NCBI GenBank assembly: GCA_900313285.1
Contig: OMQP01000010.1
Coordinates: 1 to 26,182, forward strand
Source of the DNA: an uncultured Pseudomonadota bacterium
GTDB lineage: Bacteria > Pseudomonadota > Alphaproteobacteria > Rs-D84
Direction of reading: 5' to 3'
DNA: 26,182 nucleotides
Below the pieces are notes generated by a model, which saw only the letters and a list, made by a program, of their open reading frames with translations, was not told where the DNA came from and did no database searches. This document shows, in pieces, positions 1-6,480 of this stretch (positions are counted from its first letter, which is position 1; each line of letters opens with the position of its first letter). A program made the position numbers and the translations under genes.

Positions 1-54
1 TTTTTTTTGTTAATACATGAATTCGTTCCTGCGGAATATAAATGAATTTTAGAA

Positions 55-60
55 TATAAT
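55..60 (+). promoter_or_regulatory. Possible -10 box of the DUF378 gene
   Basis: A perfect TATAAT lies about 50 bases before the start codon. No good -35 is seen. Just downstream, ATATGTGT (61-68) and ACACATAT (83-90) form an inverted repeat that could be a leader hairpin or an operator. Confidence 0.4.
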
Positions 61-110
61 ATATGTGTCTAAGGACAAATAAACACATATTAAAACCACA
101 GGAGAAAAAA

Positions 111-341
111 ATGGGTGCATTTACACATTATGTTTTGAAACCTTTGTCATTGATTGGTGCATTAAACTGGGGATTGGTCGGATTTTTCAAATTCGATTTG
201 GTCGCTTGGCTTTTTGGCCAAATGTCAATTTTATCACGTATCGTTTATGCCATTATCGGTGTTGCAGCATTGATTTGGTTGTTTATATGGATTTTCGGTG
301 ATAAACCAACATGTGAATATAATAATCGTCGTCGTGATTAA
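111..341 (+). CDS. DUF378 small membrane protein
   Basis: A 76-residue protein with two hydrophobic segments (about residues 8-28 and 42-66) joined by a short loop, ending in a basic RRR tail. The LIGALNWGLVG stretch near the N-terminus is typical of DUF378 (YuzA-like) proteins of the cytoplasmic membrane, whose function is unknown. The start was placed at 111 because AGGAG lies 6 bases upstream (100-104); an in-frame ATG at 63 has no ribosome site and would add 16 poorly hydrophobic residues. It stands alone, between a weak promoter and its own terminator, so the context gives no hint of its job. Confidence 0.85.
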   Translation: MGAFTHYVLKPLSLIGALNWGLVGFFKFDLVAWLFGQMSILSRIVYAIIGVAALIWLFIWIFGDKPTCEYNNRRRD

Positions 342-361
342 TTTTTATACTTTATTTTTGC

Positions 362-389
362 AAATGCCCGAACGGGCATTTCTTTTTTG
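362..389 (+). terminator. Terminator of the DUF378 gene
   Basis: AAATGCCCG and CGGGCATTT form a 9-bp stem with a very short loop, followed by TCTTTTTT. Confidence 0.85.
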
Positions 390-415
390 CAAATTGTTTT
401 TTTTTATGATAAAAT
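387..415 (+). promoter_or_regulatory. Promoter of the candidate small RNA
   Basis: TTGCAA (387-392) and TAAAAT (410-415) are separated by 17 bases. This predicts a transcript start near 422, one base before the first arm of the structured element that follows. The -35 matches consensus at four of six positions. Confidence 0.4.
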
Positions 416-421
416 GAAAAT

Positions 422-516
422 ATGCGAAAGCAGAGAAGAGAGAGAATAGCAATGGGATGGTGGCTTTCGCAGAATCGATTCTTTTGTTTGGGTCGTCCCA
501 TCATCCCATTTTTTTA
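422..516 (+). ncRNA. Candidate intergenic small RNA with intrinsic terminator
   Basis: About 95 nucleotides with strong internal pairing and no convincing reading frame. TGCGAAAGC (423-431) pairs with GCTTTCGCA (463-471). AATGGGATGGTGG (451-463) pairs over 13 positions, with one G-U, with 498-510, which runs straight into a T tract, giving a terminator. The 5' arm of the second stem lies in the loop of the first, so the two form either a pseudoknot or alternative folds. A third palindrome, AGAATCGATTCT, sits at 471-482. The loop at 432-447 is purine-rich (GAGAAGAGAGAG). It does not match the 4.5S RNA core or any RNA I recognise. It could instead be a leader or attenuator for metK, but the metK promoter appears to lie after it. 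Confidence 0.45.
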
Positions 517-517
517 T

Positions 518-545
518 TTGTTTTTTATTTTTCCAGATGTATAAT
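518..545 (+). promoter_or_regulatory. Putative metK promoter
   Basis: A perfect TATAAT (540-545) is preceded at 16 bases by a weak TTGTTT (518-523). The predicted start, near 552, coincides with the first hairpin of the metK leader. Confidence 0.5.
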
Positions 546-550
546 ATATC

Positions 551-625
551 CGAAATCAAAATAATTTGATTTCAATGTGGATTTAACCTGACTTGTCCCA
601 CATTAAACGGACTAAAAAAGGAGTT
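551..625 (+). promoter_or_regulatory. Putative SAM-II/SAM-V-type riboswitch before metK
   Basis: The leader has hairpin GAAATCAAA/TTTGATTTC (552-573), then stem AATGTGG (574-580) with CCACATT (598-604). The stem encloses a loop starting ATTTAACC, and GGACTAAAAAAGGAG follows it, running into the metK Shine-Dalgarno. Loop GTC (595-597) can pair with GAC (610-612) to give an H-type pseudoknot that would hold the ribosome site. This order (stem, GATTTAACC-like loop, A-rich strand, CTAAAAAGG) is as I remember SAM-II and the related SAM-V aptamers, which occur in alphaproteobacteria before methionine and SAM genes. By inference, SAM binding would close the pseudoknot and block translation. The class (II or V) cannot be settled by eye. 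Confidence 0.6.
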
Positions 626-629
626 TTTT

Positions 630-1640
630 ATGAAACATACAGCCGAAGCGGTGTCGCTTGGACACCCAGATAAAACATCTGATTTTATTTCTTCATATAT
701 TCTTGATAAAATAATCACAATTGATCCAAACGTTCGTTACGCATTGGAAGTAATGATAAAGGGCAATACTGTCGTCTTGGGGGGTGAAATATCAACAACA
801 GCAAACATTACCGATATAAATCGTTGGGTCAAAGATGCTTTATATGAAATTGGTTATACAGATGAATATTCAAAACAATGGGGGAATTGCGCAATTAACC
901 CAGATAATTTGAATATAATACATTTGATAACTAAACAATCGCCTGATATAAATCGTGGTGTTGAACAAAACGGTTGGGGCGATCAGGGCGTTTTTGTTGG
1001 ATATGCATGTACTGGTGATGAAAATATCAACCGCGAATTATATTTGGCACGTAAATTAAATGCTGAAATTTATAATCTGGCTAAATCTGATGTGAATTTA
1101 GGATTGGGATTAGATATCAAAACACAAATCACGTTGGATGATAATGGAAATATAGAAACCGCAATCGTTGCAGTTCCAATGTTGCGCGAAATATCATTGC
1201 ATAAATTCGTTGTTCAAACATTGGGCGAAATACCAAAAAATATTATAATAAATGGTACCGGCAGATATACTTTTCATGGTTCTGTTGCTGATTGTGGTAT
1301 CACAGGACGTAAATTAGCATGTGATTTCTATTCCACTGCGGCCCCAATCGGCGGTGGTTCCCCATGGACAAAAGATGCCAGCAAAGCAGATTTGACACTA
1401 AACTTTTATGCGCGTCGGTTGGCTTTGGATTATTTGGGCGAAAATGATGAATGTTTCGTATATTTATCATCGTGTATTGGGCGACATGAATTGCCCAGTG
1501 CAACCGTAAAAACAATAAAAAGCGGAATAATTTCCCAACAAAATATAACAATTGACAAAAAACCAGGCGAAATAATCCATATTTTGGGGTTGAATAAACC
1601 GATTTTTGCACAACTTTGCAGGCATTCTGTGGGGTTATAA
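630..1640 (+). CDS. metK: S-adenosylmethionine synthetase, short divergent form
   Basis: Makes S-adenosylmethionine from ATP and methionine in the cytosol. GHPDK is at residues 11-15. A GxxDQGVFVGYACT-like block, the GITGRK block (equivalent of Arg/Lys in the ATP triphosphate site), and GGGSPWTKDASKAD with its two lysines and aspartate are all kept, so the known catalytic residues appear intact. At 336 residues it is clearly shorter than the usual 380-400, with a reduced C-terminal part and no usual FPWE-like ending. The conserved DRS after the second lysine reads DLT. It starts 7 bases after AAGGAG and follows a SAM-type leader, which supports feedback control by its own product. It is most likely a functional divergent MetK; a non-catalytic homologue is less likely. 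Confidence 0.88.
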   Translation: MKHTAEAVSLGHPDKTSDFISSYILDKIITIDPNVRYALEVMIKGNTVVLGGEISTTANITDINRWVKDALYEIGYTDEYSKQWGNCAINPDNLNIIHLITKQSPDINRGVEQNGWGDQGVFVGYACTGDENINRELYLARKLNAEIYNLAKSDVNLGLGLDIKTQITLDDNGNIETAIVAVPMLREISLHKFVVQTLGEIPKNIIINGTGRYTFHGSVADCGITGRKLACDFYSTAAPIGGGSPWTKDASKADLTLNFYARRLALDYLGENDECFVYLSSCIGRHELPSATVKTIKSGIISQQNITIDKKPGEIIHILGLNKPIFAQLCRHSVGL

Positions 1641-1690
1641 AAATAAAATTGCCTTTATTCAATGTGATATACGATTAAAATCTATATCTT

Positions 1691-1746
1691 GATTCGAATC
1701 GTCAAAAAATCATCTATATTTTGATTTTTTTTACGATTCGAATCGT
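1691..1746 (+). repeat. Two copies of a GATTCGAATC palindrome between metK and nrdD
   Basis: GATTCGAATC (1691-1700) and the longer ACGATTCGAATCGT (1733-1746) have centres 44 bases apart, about four helical turns. The second is followed by TTTTTTT and may be a weak metK terminator; the pair could also be an operator. A half-match (TACGAATCG) follows near 1805. Confidence 0.5.
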
Positions 1747-1760
1747 TTTTTTATGCTTTT

Positions 1761-1798
1761 TTTACAAAAAATGGACACAAAAAGACATTTTGTGTAAA
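1761..1798 (+). other. Imperfect hairpin in the metK-nrdD gap
   Basis: TTTACAAAAAATG (1761-1773) pairs with CATTTTGTGTAAA (1786-1798) with one mismatch and a 12-base loop. The rest of the 350-base gap, apart from the palindromes before it and the NrdR boxes after it, is A/T-rich with no gene seen. Confidence 0.35.
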
Positions 1799-1915
1799 AA
1801 ATCATACGAATCGGACGATAAAAAATCAGCGCAATGGTGCAGATATCCGCCATCTGAAAAAAGCAAGTGAAAAAAATAAAAAAAAAATTTTTTTAATAAT
1901 GAGAATTTGATCAAA

Positions 1916-1964
1916 ATACTGTATATTGTGTTAAAAGGAACACAAAAGACACTATATATAGTAT
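1916..1964 (+). promoter_or_regulatory. Tandem NrdR boxes before the anaerobic RNR operon
   Basis: Box 1 ATACTGTATATTGTGT (1916-1931) and box 2 ACACTATATATAGTAT (1949-1964) both fit the NrdR consensus ACAC(A/T)ATATAT(A/T)GTGT with two mismatches each. Their starts are 33 bases apart, about three helical turns, which is the usual tandem arrangement. NrdR is the ATP/dATP-sensing repressor of bacterial RNR genes, so this operon is probably repressed when dATP is plentiful. Confidence 0.85.
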
Positions 1965-1990
1965 TTTTTGTCAAAAAGAAGGGGAAAAAT

Positions 1991-4048
1991 ATGGCGGGTG
2001 ACGCAAACGAAGTTAAAATTCAGGTTATGTCGACACTGACATGTGGGTTGACTTCCATTAAAAAACGTTCTGGTGAAGTTGTTCCGTTTGATGCAAAAAA
2101 GATTTTTGATGCTATCAAAGCGGCTGTGGCAGTGACCGGTGAAATATCAGATGCTGATATTGTTAAAATTACCCAGGATGTTTTAAAAAGATTGGATAAA
2201 AAATATACTAACGAAATACCTGATGTTGAAAATATTCAAGATATTGTTATTCAAACATTAATGGACGCGCATGCGTATAAAACAGCAGAAAGCTATATTG
2301 TTTATCGTCAAAAACGTGCTGAAACACGTGGCGCATTAGTCGATGCTGTATCTGTTATCGGTGATTATGTATCTGAAGCAGATTGGCGCGTTAAAGAAAA
2401 TGCAAATATTGGTTATTCTATCGGTGGTTTGATTTTGCGTTCGTCTGAACGTATGACGGCTGAATATTGGTTAAGTATTTATCCAAAAGAAATTGCAGAA
2501 GCGCACAAATCGGCATCTTTCCACATTCATGATTTGGGATGGTTAACTGGTTATTGTGCCGGTTGGTCGTTGCGTGAATTGTTATACGAAGGATTCAATG
2601 GCGTGCCAGGATATTTACAATGTGAACCTGCTAAACATATGGCAACTGCGGTTTCTCACATGGTGAATTTCTTGGGAACTTTGCAAAATGAATTTGCTGG
2701 GGCCCAGGCATTTTCGTCTGTTGATACATATCTTGCACCATATGTTCGTTTGGATAAATTATCATACGCAGATGTTAAAAATGCTATGCAGACATTGGTA
2801 TTTAATTGTTCTGTACCATGTCGTTGGGGAACTCAAACACCATTTATTAACTTCACATTTGATTGGACGTGTCCAAAAGATTTGCGTGAACAGCGTCCAT
2901 TTGTTGGCAAAAAGATGGTGGATTTCACATATGGCGATTTGCAACCTGAAATGGACATGATTAACAAAGCGTTTATAGAAGTTATGACCGAAGGTGATGC
3001 ATTGGGTCGTCCATTTACATTCCCAATTCCAACATATAATATCACAGATGATTTCCCATGGGATCACCCAAATGTTAAACCTCTGTTTGATTTGGCTGCT
3101 AAATATGGTATTCCAAATTTCCAGAATTTCTTGAATTCTGATTTGAATCCAACAGACGTGCGTTCTATGTGTTGTCGTTTGCGCCTTGACGTTCGTGAAT
3201 TATTAAAACGTGGCGGTGGATTATTTGGATCTGCTGAAAAAACAGGTTCTATTGGTGTTGTCACTATCAATTTGGCACGTCTTGGCTATAAACACAAAGG
3301 TGACCGCGAAGGTTTATTACGTGAATTGAAATATTTACTTGATTTGGCACGCGATTCATTGGAAATCAAACGTAAAATTATTTCAAAGAATTTGGAACGT
3401 GGTTTGTATCCGTTTACTAAACGTTATTTGGGAAATTGGAATCACCACTTTTCAACAATCGGTGTTAACGGGGCTAATGAAATGGTAATGAATTTCACAA
3501 ATGGAACCGATAATATCGCAACAGTTTTTGGTAAAAATTTGGTATTGGAAGTTATGGATTTCATCCGTACTAATTTGGCCGATTACCAGGAAACAACCGG
3601 AAACCTGTATAATTTGGAAGCAACCCCAGCAGAAGGTTGTGCATATCGTTTTGCAAAAACAGATAAAAAGGAATTCCCAGATATCTTGACTGCTGGAACT
3701 GCAGATGCGCCATATTATACAAATTCTACTCAATTGCCTGTGTATTTCACTGATGACCCATTTGTCGCATTGGAACACCAGGAAGAATTACAACGCAAAT
3801 ATACAGGTGGAACAATGTTGCACTTGTACATGGGTGAACCAGTTTCATCTGGCGAAGCAGCGCAAAAAATCGTTCGTACAATATTTGAAAATTACAAAGT
3901 GCCATATATGACATTGACACCAACATTTTCAATCTGTCCGAAACACGGCTATTTGCCAGGTCGCCATGAATTCTGTCCAAAATGTGATGCAGAAATCGCG
4001 GCAAACAATAACGATTGCCACTGTGAATGTGGTGACCACAAAGAATAA
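1991..4048 (+). CDS. nrdD: Anaerobic ribonucleoside-triphosphate reductase, main chain without glycyl-radical loop
   Basis: Class III RNR large chain, reducing ribonucleotides to deoxyribonucleotides in anoxia. Residues about 18-110 form an ATP-cone (KRSGEVVPFDAKKI onward), the allosteric dATP/ATP domain. The catalytic barrel follows, with MCCRLRLD giving the thiyl-radical cysteines (394/395). Near the end, C649, H652, C662 and C665 form the zinc-site region. The 685-residue chain then stops after a Cys/His-rich tail (CHCECGDH). The usual RVxGYxRPV glycyl-radical segment is absent here; it is found in the next gene. The start at 1991 follows AAGAAGGGG; earlier in-frame ATGs lie in the NrdR boxes and are rejected. 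The reductase is inactive unless the missing segment is supplied in trans. Confidence 0.93.
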   Translation: MAGDANEVKIQVMSTLTCGLTSIKKRSGEVVPFDAKKIFDAIKAAVAVTGEISDADIVKITQDVLKRLDKKYTNEIPDVENIQDIVIQTLMDAHAYKTAESYIVYRQKRAETRGALVDAVSVIGDYVSEADWRVKENANIGYSIGGLILRSSERMTAEYWLSIYPKEIAEAHKSASFHIHDLGWLTGYCAGWSLRELLYEGFNGVPGYLQCEPAKHMATAVSHMVNFLGTLQNEFAGAQAFSSVDTYLAPYVRLDKLSYADVKNAMQTLVFNCSVPCRWGTQTPFINFTFDWTCPKDLREQRPFVGKKMVDFTYGDLQPEMDMINKAFIEVMTEGDALGRPFTFPIPTYNITDDFPWDHPNVKPLFDLAAKYGIPNFQNFLNSDLNPTDVRSMCCRLRLDVRELLKRGGGLFGSAEKTGSIGVVTINLARLGYKHKGDREGLLRELKYLLDLARDSLEIKRKIISKNLERGLYPFTKRYLGNWNHHFSTIGVNGANEMVMNFTNGTDNIATVFGKNLVLEVMDFIRTNLADYQETTGNLYNLEATPAEGCAYRFAKTDKKEFPDILTAGTADAPYYTNSTQLPVYFTDDPFVALEHQEELQRKYTGGTMLHLYMGEPVSSGEAAQKIVRTIFENYKVPYMTLTPTFSICPKHGYLPGRHEFCPKCDAEIAANNNDCHCECGDHKE

Positions 4049-4074
4049 AATAAAAAAAAGGAAGGAGAACAACA

Positions 4075-4251
4075 ATGGAAACAAAAAGAACACCATGCGA
4101 AACATTTTCACGTTCAATGGGATATATCAGACCAGTAAGAAACTTTAATATCGGTAAATATGCTGAATTTTGTGAAAGAAAAACATTCACAGAAGCAAAT
4201 TCATTGTCTGCTGGTGCTCGTCATCAGGAACTGATGAAAAAAGCCGCCTAG
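4075..4251 (+). CDS. Separate glycyl-radical segment of NrdD
   Basis: A 58-residue protein matching the C-terminus of ordinary NrdD: KRTPCETFSRSMGYIRPV then NFNIGKYAEFCERKTF. G16 in SMGYIRPV is the expected glycyl-radical residue, and the RPV, NIGK and ERKTF blocks are conserved. It has its own strong ribosome site (GGAAGGAG, 4060-4067) and lies 26 bases after the nrdD stop in a different frame. A stop at 4051-4053 in its own frame rules out a simple frameshift from nrdD. It ends 12 bases before nrdG. By inference it docks on the NrdD barrel and receives the radical from NrdG, much as YfiD/GrcA supplies a spare glycyl domain to pyruvate formate-lyase. The intact motif and SD argue against a decayed gene. 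Confidence 0.85.
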   Translation: METKRTPCETFSRSMGYIRPVRNFNIGKYAEFCERKTFTEANSLSAGARHQELMKKAA

Positions 4252-4263
4252 GGTCAAATTTCA

Positions 4264-4968
4264 ATGAAAGAATTACAAATCGGCGGCTTGGTTTCCTTTA
4301 CGACAATTGATTATCCTGGGAAACTGGCCGCTGTATTATTTCTTAAGGGTTGTCCATTACAATGCGAATATTGTTCGAATTCGCATCTGATTGCTGTGGA
4401 AGAGGGCGAATACGATCCAACCAAAGTCTTTGATTGGTTGCGCGCACGCGTTGGAAAGTTGGAAGGTATTGTTTTTTCCGGTGGTGAAGCGTTAATGCAG
4501 GCCGACACAACAATCGAATATATGAAACGAGTGAAAGAACTTGGCTTTTCAATCGGTTTGCATACCAACGGTTTTTATCCTGATTTATTAAGGAAAGCAG
4601 TTGATATTGTTGACTGGGTTGGTCTTGATTTCAAAGCAACCAAAGAACATTATAAAGATTTAACAAAAATCGATATTGCATATGATCGTATGATTGAATC
4701 TTTGAAATATTGGGTGTCCACAGGACGTGGATTGGAAGTGCGCACAACATGTGATCCACGTTATGTCAGCAAACAAGACCTTTTGGAAATTGCAAAAATT
4801 GCATCAAATATGGGGGTTAAAAATTTTGCAGTGCAAAAATATACGCCATATCACGAAGATGAGGCCGCACAAACAACACCAGCACAGCGTGAGCAATTTT
4901 TTAATGATGAAGAATTAAAACAAAACATAGAAAGTTTATTCGAAAGTGTAATTTGGAGAAATTCATAA
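4264..4968 (+). CDS. nrdG: Anaerobic RNR activase (radical SAM)
   Basis: A radical-SAM enzyme that cleaves SAM to create the glycyl radical on NrdD. C30, C34 and C37 in KGCPLQCEYC form the CxxxCxxC iron-sulfur site, and FSGGEAL downstream is the SAM-binding GGE motif. At 234 residues it is of the longer anaerobic-RNR-activase type. The start codon lies 12 bases after the stop of the glycyl-segment gene, and its weak ribosome site (TAGGGT) overlaps that stop, so translational coupling is likely. Its neighbours make a complete class III RNR module, with the substrate glycine on the small upstream protein. Confidence 0.92.
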   Translation: MKELQIGGLVSFTTIDYPGKLAAVLFLKGCPLQCEYCSNSHLIAVEEGEYDPTKVFDWLRARVGKLEGIVFSGGEALMQADTTIEYMKRVKELGFSIGLHTNGFYPDLLRKAVDIVDWVGLDFKATKEHYKDLTKIDIAYDRMIESLKYWVSTGRGLEVRTTCDPRYVSKQDLLEIAKIASNMGVKNFAVQKYTPYHEDEAAQTTPAQREQFFNDEELKQNIESLFESVIWRNS

Positions 4969-4977
4969 AGGAAAAAA

Positions 4978-5409
4978 ATGAAAAGAATATTTTTATTGTT
5001 AGTTGGTTTGTGTGTTTCTGGGTGTTTCAATGGTGAAAAACATGCAACTGATTGGCAACCAATACCGTACAGAGAACCTGTAGATTGCTGTATGAGTGCA
5101 GAACAGGTACAAGGTGCTATACGAACGGCAATGATTAAGCGTGATTGGCATGTATTAGATGTTGAAGATAATAGAGTTTATGCACATTTGTCTTGTTATG
5201 GAACAGAGGCAGATGTTGTCTTTTCCAGTACAGAAAAATATTATGATATAACATTTGAAAATGTAAGGGAAGCGGATTTCAATGATCATGATTGCATATA
5301 TAGTAAAATAGATGATTTGAATCATGTTATAAATAGGTATTTAAGGAAAATTTCAAAAAGAAACGCCAAGGCAGAAATGAAAGCAGCTAAAAAAGCGATG
5401 AAACAATAA
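4978..5409 (+). CDS. Small lipoprotein, unknown function
   Basis: 143 residues with a lipoprotein signal: MKRIFLLLVGLCVSGC, lipobox VSGC, lipidated Cys at 16. The mature part has a small alpha/beta domain (AIRTAMIKRDWHV to VINRYLRKI) of a kind seen in other small bacterial lipoproteins with the pattern 'GW...G.I.A...Y.I.Y', followed by a Lys/Ala-rich helix at the end. The function is unknown. A ribosome site (AAAGG) overlaps the nrdG stop region and the start is 9 bases after nrdG, so it is probably co-transcribed with the RNR genes, but no link to nucleotide metabolism is evident. A shared terminator follows. Confidence 0.75.
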   Translation: MKRIFLLLVGLCVSGCFNGEKHATDWQPIPYREPVDCCMSAEQVQGAIRTAMIKRDWHVLDVEDNRVYAHLSCYGTEADVVFSSTEKYYDITFENVREADFNDHDCIYSKIDDLNHVINRYLRKISKRNAKAEMKAAKKAMKQ

Positions 5410-5428
5410 TTAAGCGAGAAATAAAAAT

Positions 5429-5454
5429 CCGCCCAAATGGGCGGTGTTTTTTTA
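5429..5454. terminator. Bidirectional terminator after the lipoprotein gene
   Basis: CCGCCC (5429-5434) and GGGCGG (5439-5444) form a 6-bp stem. TGTTTTTTT follows on the plus strand and a shorter T run on the minus strand. It serves both the nrd operon and the minus-strand gene ending at 5452. Confidence 0.85.
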
Positions 5455-5850
5455 TGATCTGATTCTTTCAATAATTTTCATAAACCATGATTGTTTTGTT
5501 GTTTGTGACTTTCTATAATGGCGATCCCATCTTTTTGATTCGCATAACTTGAACAAAGAATTTATTTTATCTAATTCGTAATCTACGTTTGAATCTTCAG
5601 AAGTGATGTATTCAGATATACCAAATCCGTGTATACTATAATGAGTAGGGCGATGGTATCTTTGGTGTCGTGTAATCCTGAATATTTCTTTGTCTTTGTA
5701 TTTGACAATGGCGCGCTCTTCTTCACCACTGCGGCCCCATTTTTCAAATGTCAGTTCATCATAGTTTTCAATTGTACGAAAACACATATTGATTGCTTCG
5801 GAGACACTTTTTGCTTTTGCTTGTTGTTCTTTTTTCTTAAAAAATAACAT
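5452..5850 (-). CDS. Hypothetical protein, paralogue of the next minus-strand gene
   Basis: 132 residues, not recognised. No signal peptide or membrane segment; basic N-terminus (FFKKKEQQAKAK) and basic C-terminus. The pattern EIFRITRH in the middle and INSLFKLCE near residue 100 recur as SIFKICRS and IKRLFDLCQ in the protein encoded at 5938-6339, so the two are probably diverged paralogues. It has its own promoter (TTGACA-N16-TATAAT) and a ribosome site AAAAGGTG before the ATG. Probably a small cytosolic protein. Coding is supported by the clean promoter, ribosome site and terminators at both ends. Confidence 0.65.
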   Translation of the reverse strand: MLFFKKKEQQAKAKSVSEAINMCFRTIENYDELTFEKWGRSGEEERAIVKYKDKEIFRITRHQRYHRPTHYSIHGFGISEYITSEDSNVDYELDKINSLFKLCESKRWDRHYRKSQTTKQSWFMKIIERIRS

Positions 5851-5875
5851 ACGAACACCTTTTTATGTTAACGGC

Positions 5876-5903
5876 ATTATAATATTGGACATCTTGTTGT
5901 CAA
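5876..5903 (-). promoter_or_regulatory. Promoter of the hypothetical gene at 5452-5850
   Basis: On the minus strand, TTGACA (5903-5898), a 16-base spacer, and TATAAT (5881-5876): a full consensus match. Confidence 0.8.
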
Positions 5904-5917
5904 TCATAAATAAAAAA

Positions 5918-5940
5918 ACACCCGTTTGGGTGTTTTTTTA
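5918..5940. terminator. Terminator between the two paralogous hypothetical genes
   Basis: ACACCC (5918-5923) and GGGTGT (5928-5933) with a GTTT loop have T/A runs on both sides. On the minus strand it directly follows the stop of the gene at 5938-6339. Confidence 0.85.
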
Positions 5941-6339
5941 CATAGATCTTAACATTTCTACCATTTTATTTAATATTTGTTGTTTTTGAGATTTTGCTGC
6001 TATTGCTTTTTTCATAATTTTGTTGTTATTTTGACATAAATCAAATAACCTTTTTATAGCCTTGTATGCTTCTTGTTTTTCTCTGATGATATAATATGCT
6101 TGTTCTTTAGTGTTAGGGATTGTTATTACCAATTCGTAACAATCGCCTTCTTTAATATTAATAGTCAAATATTCAGATTCTATTGAGCGACATATTTTAA
6201 AAATGCTTTTGTTATCTTTAAATACTCGTATAGTGTTTTTATCAGCTGCATAATAATCTAAATTATTATTTTTATTTTTGACTATATCTGTGCATGCTTT
6301 AACTAAATCGTTCAAAGTCATTTGTTTTATGTTATCCAT
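5938..6339 (-). CDS. Hypothetical protein, paralogue of the preceding one
   Basis: 133 residues, not recognised. A predicted alpha/beta protein with no membrane segment. It shares the SIFKICRS and IKRLFDLC patterns, overall size and a basic C-terminal helix (KIMKKAIAAKSQKQQ onward) with the protein at 5452-5850, consistent with an old tandem duplication. The start is fixed by AAAGGAG, 7 bases upstream on the minus strand, and by a consensus promoter. Function unknown. Confidence 0.65.
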   Translation of the reverse strand: MDNIKQMTLNDLVKACTDIVKNKNNNLDYYAADKNTIRVFKDNKSIFKICRSIESEYLTINIKEGDCYELVITIPNTKEQAYYIIREKQEAYKAIKRLFDLCQNNNKIMKKAIAAKSQKQQILNKMVEMLRSM

Positions 6340-6371
6340 ATTTTGTCTCCTTTGTTAAGTTTTATAAACAC

Positions 6372-6399
6372 AATATAATACAAAAAAAATAATTGTCAA
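6372..6399 (-). promoter_or_regulatory. Promoter of the hypothetical gene at 5938-6339
   Basis: On the minus strand, TTGACA (6399-6394), 16 bases, TATATT (6377-6372). The upstream A/T tract is nearly identical to that before the hydrolase gene promoter at 14213-14240. Confidence 0.75.
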
Positions 6400-6421
6400 G
6401 TTTTTTATTAAAATATTTTTA

Positions 6422-6480
6422 AAATAAAAATTGTCCCACTATGGGGACAATTCTTTATTTCTGGTGGCTCTGATCGGAAT
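6422..6480 (-). repeat. Second copy of tRNA-Leu 3' end plus terminator
   Basis: 59 bases matching 6679-6737 at 58 positions. It holds the hairpin AATTGTCCC/GGGACAATT with a T tail on the minus strand, and the last 19 bases of tRNA-Leu including CCA, but no tRNA body. The copies are offset by 257 bases. This could be the far end of an inserted element or the remains of a tandem tRNA. Confidence 0.85.

Noticed and set aside
422..516. 4.5S (SRP) RNA
   Set aside because: The size is right, but the conserved GGAAGGAAGCA core of helix 8 is absent.
1905..1918. FNR/ANR box (TTGATCAA) before nrdD
   Set aside because: The two half-sites lack the four-base spacer of TTGAT-N4-ATCAA.
1907..1990. Longer nrdD start giving 28 more residues
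   Set aside because: It would be translated through the NrdR boxes, has no ribosome site, and the residues are not NrdD-like.
3990..4075. Programmed frameshift or readthrough joining nrdD to the glycyl-radical segment
   Set aside because: The small gene's frame has a stop at 4051-4053, after the nrdD stop at 4046-4048, so a single -1 shift cannot join them; the small gene has its own strong ribosome site.
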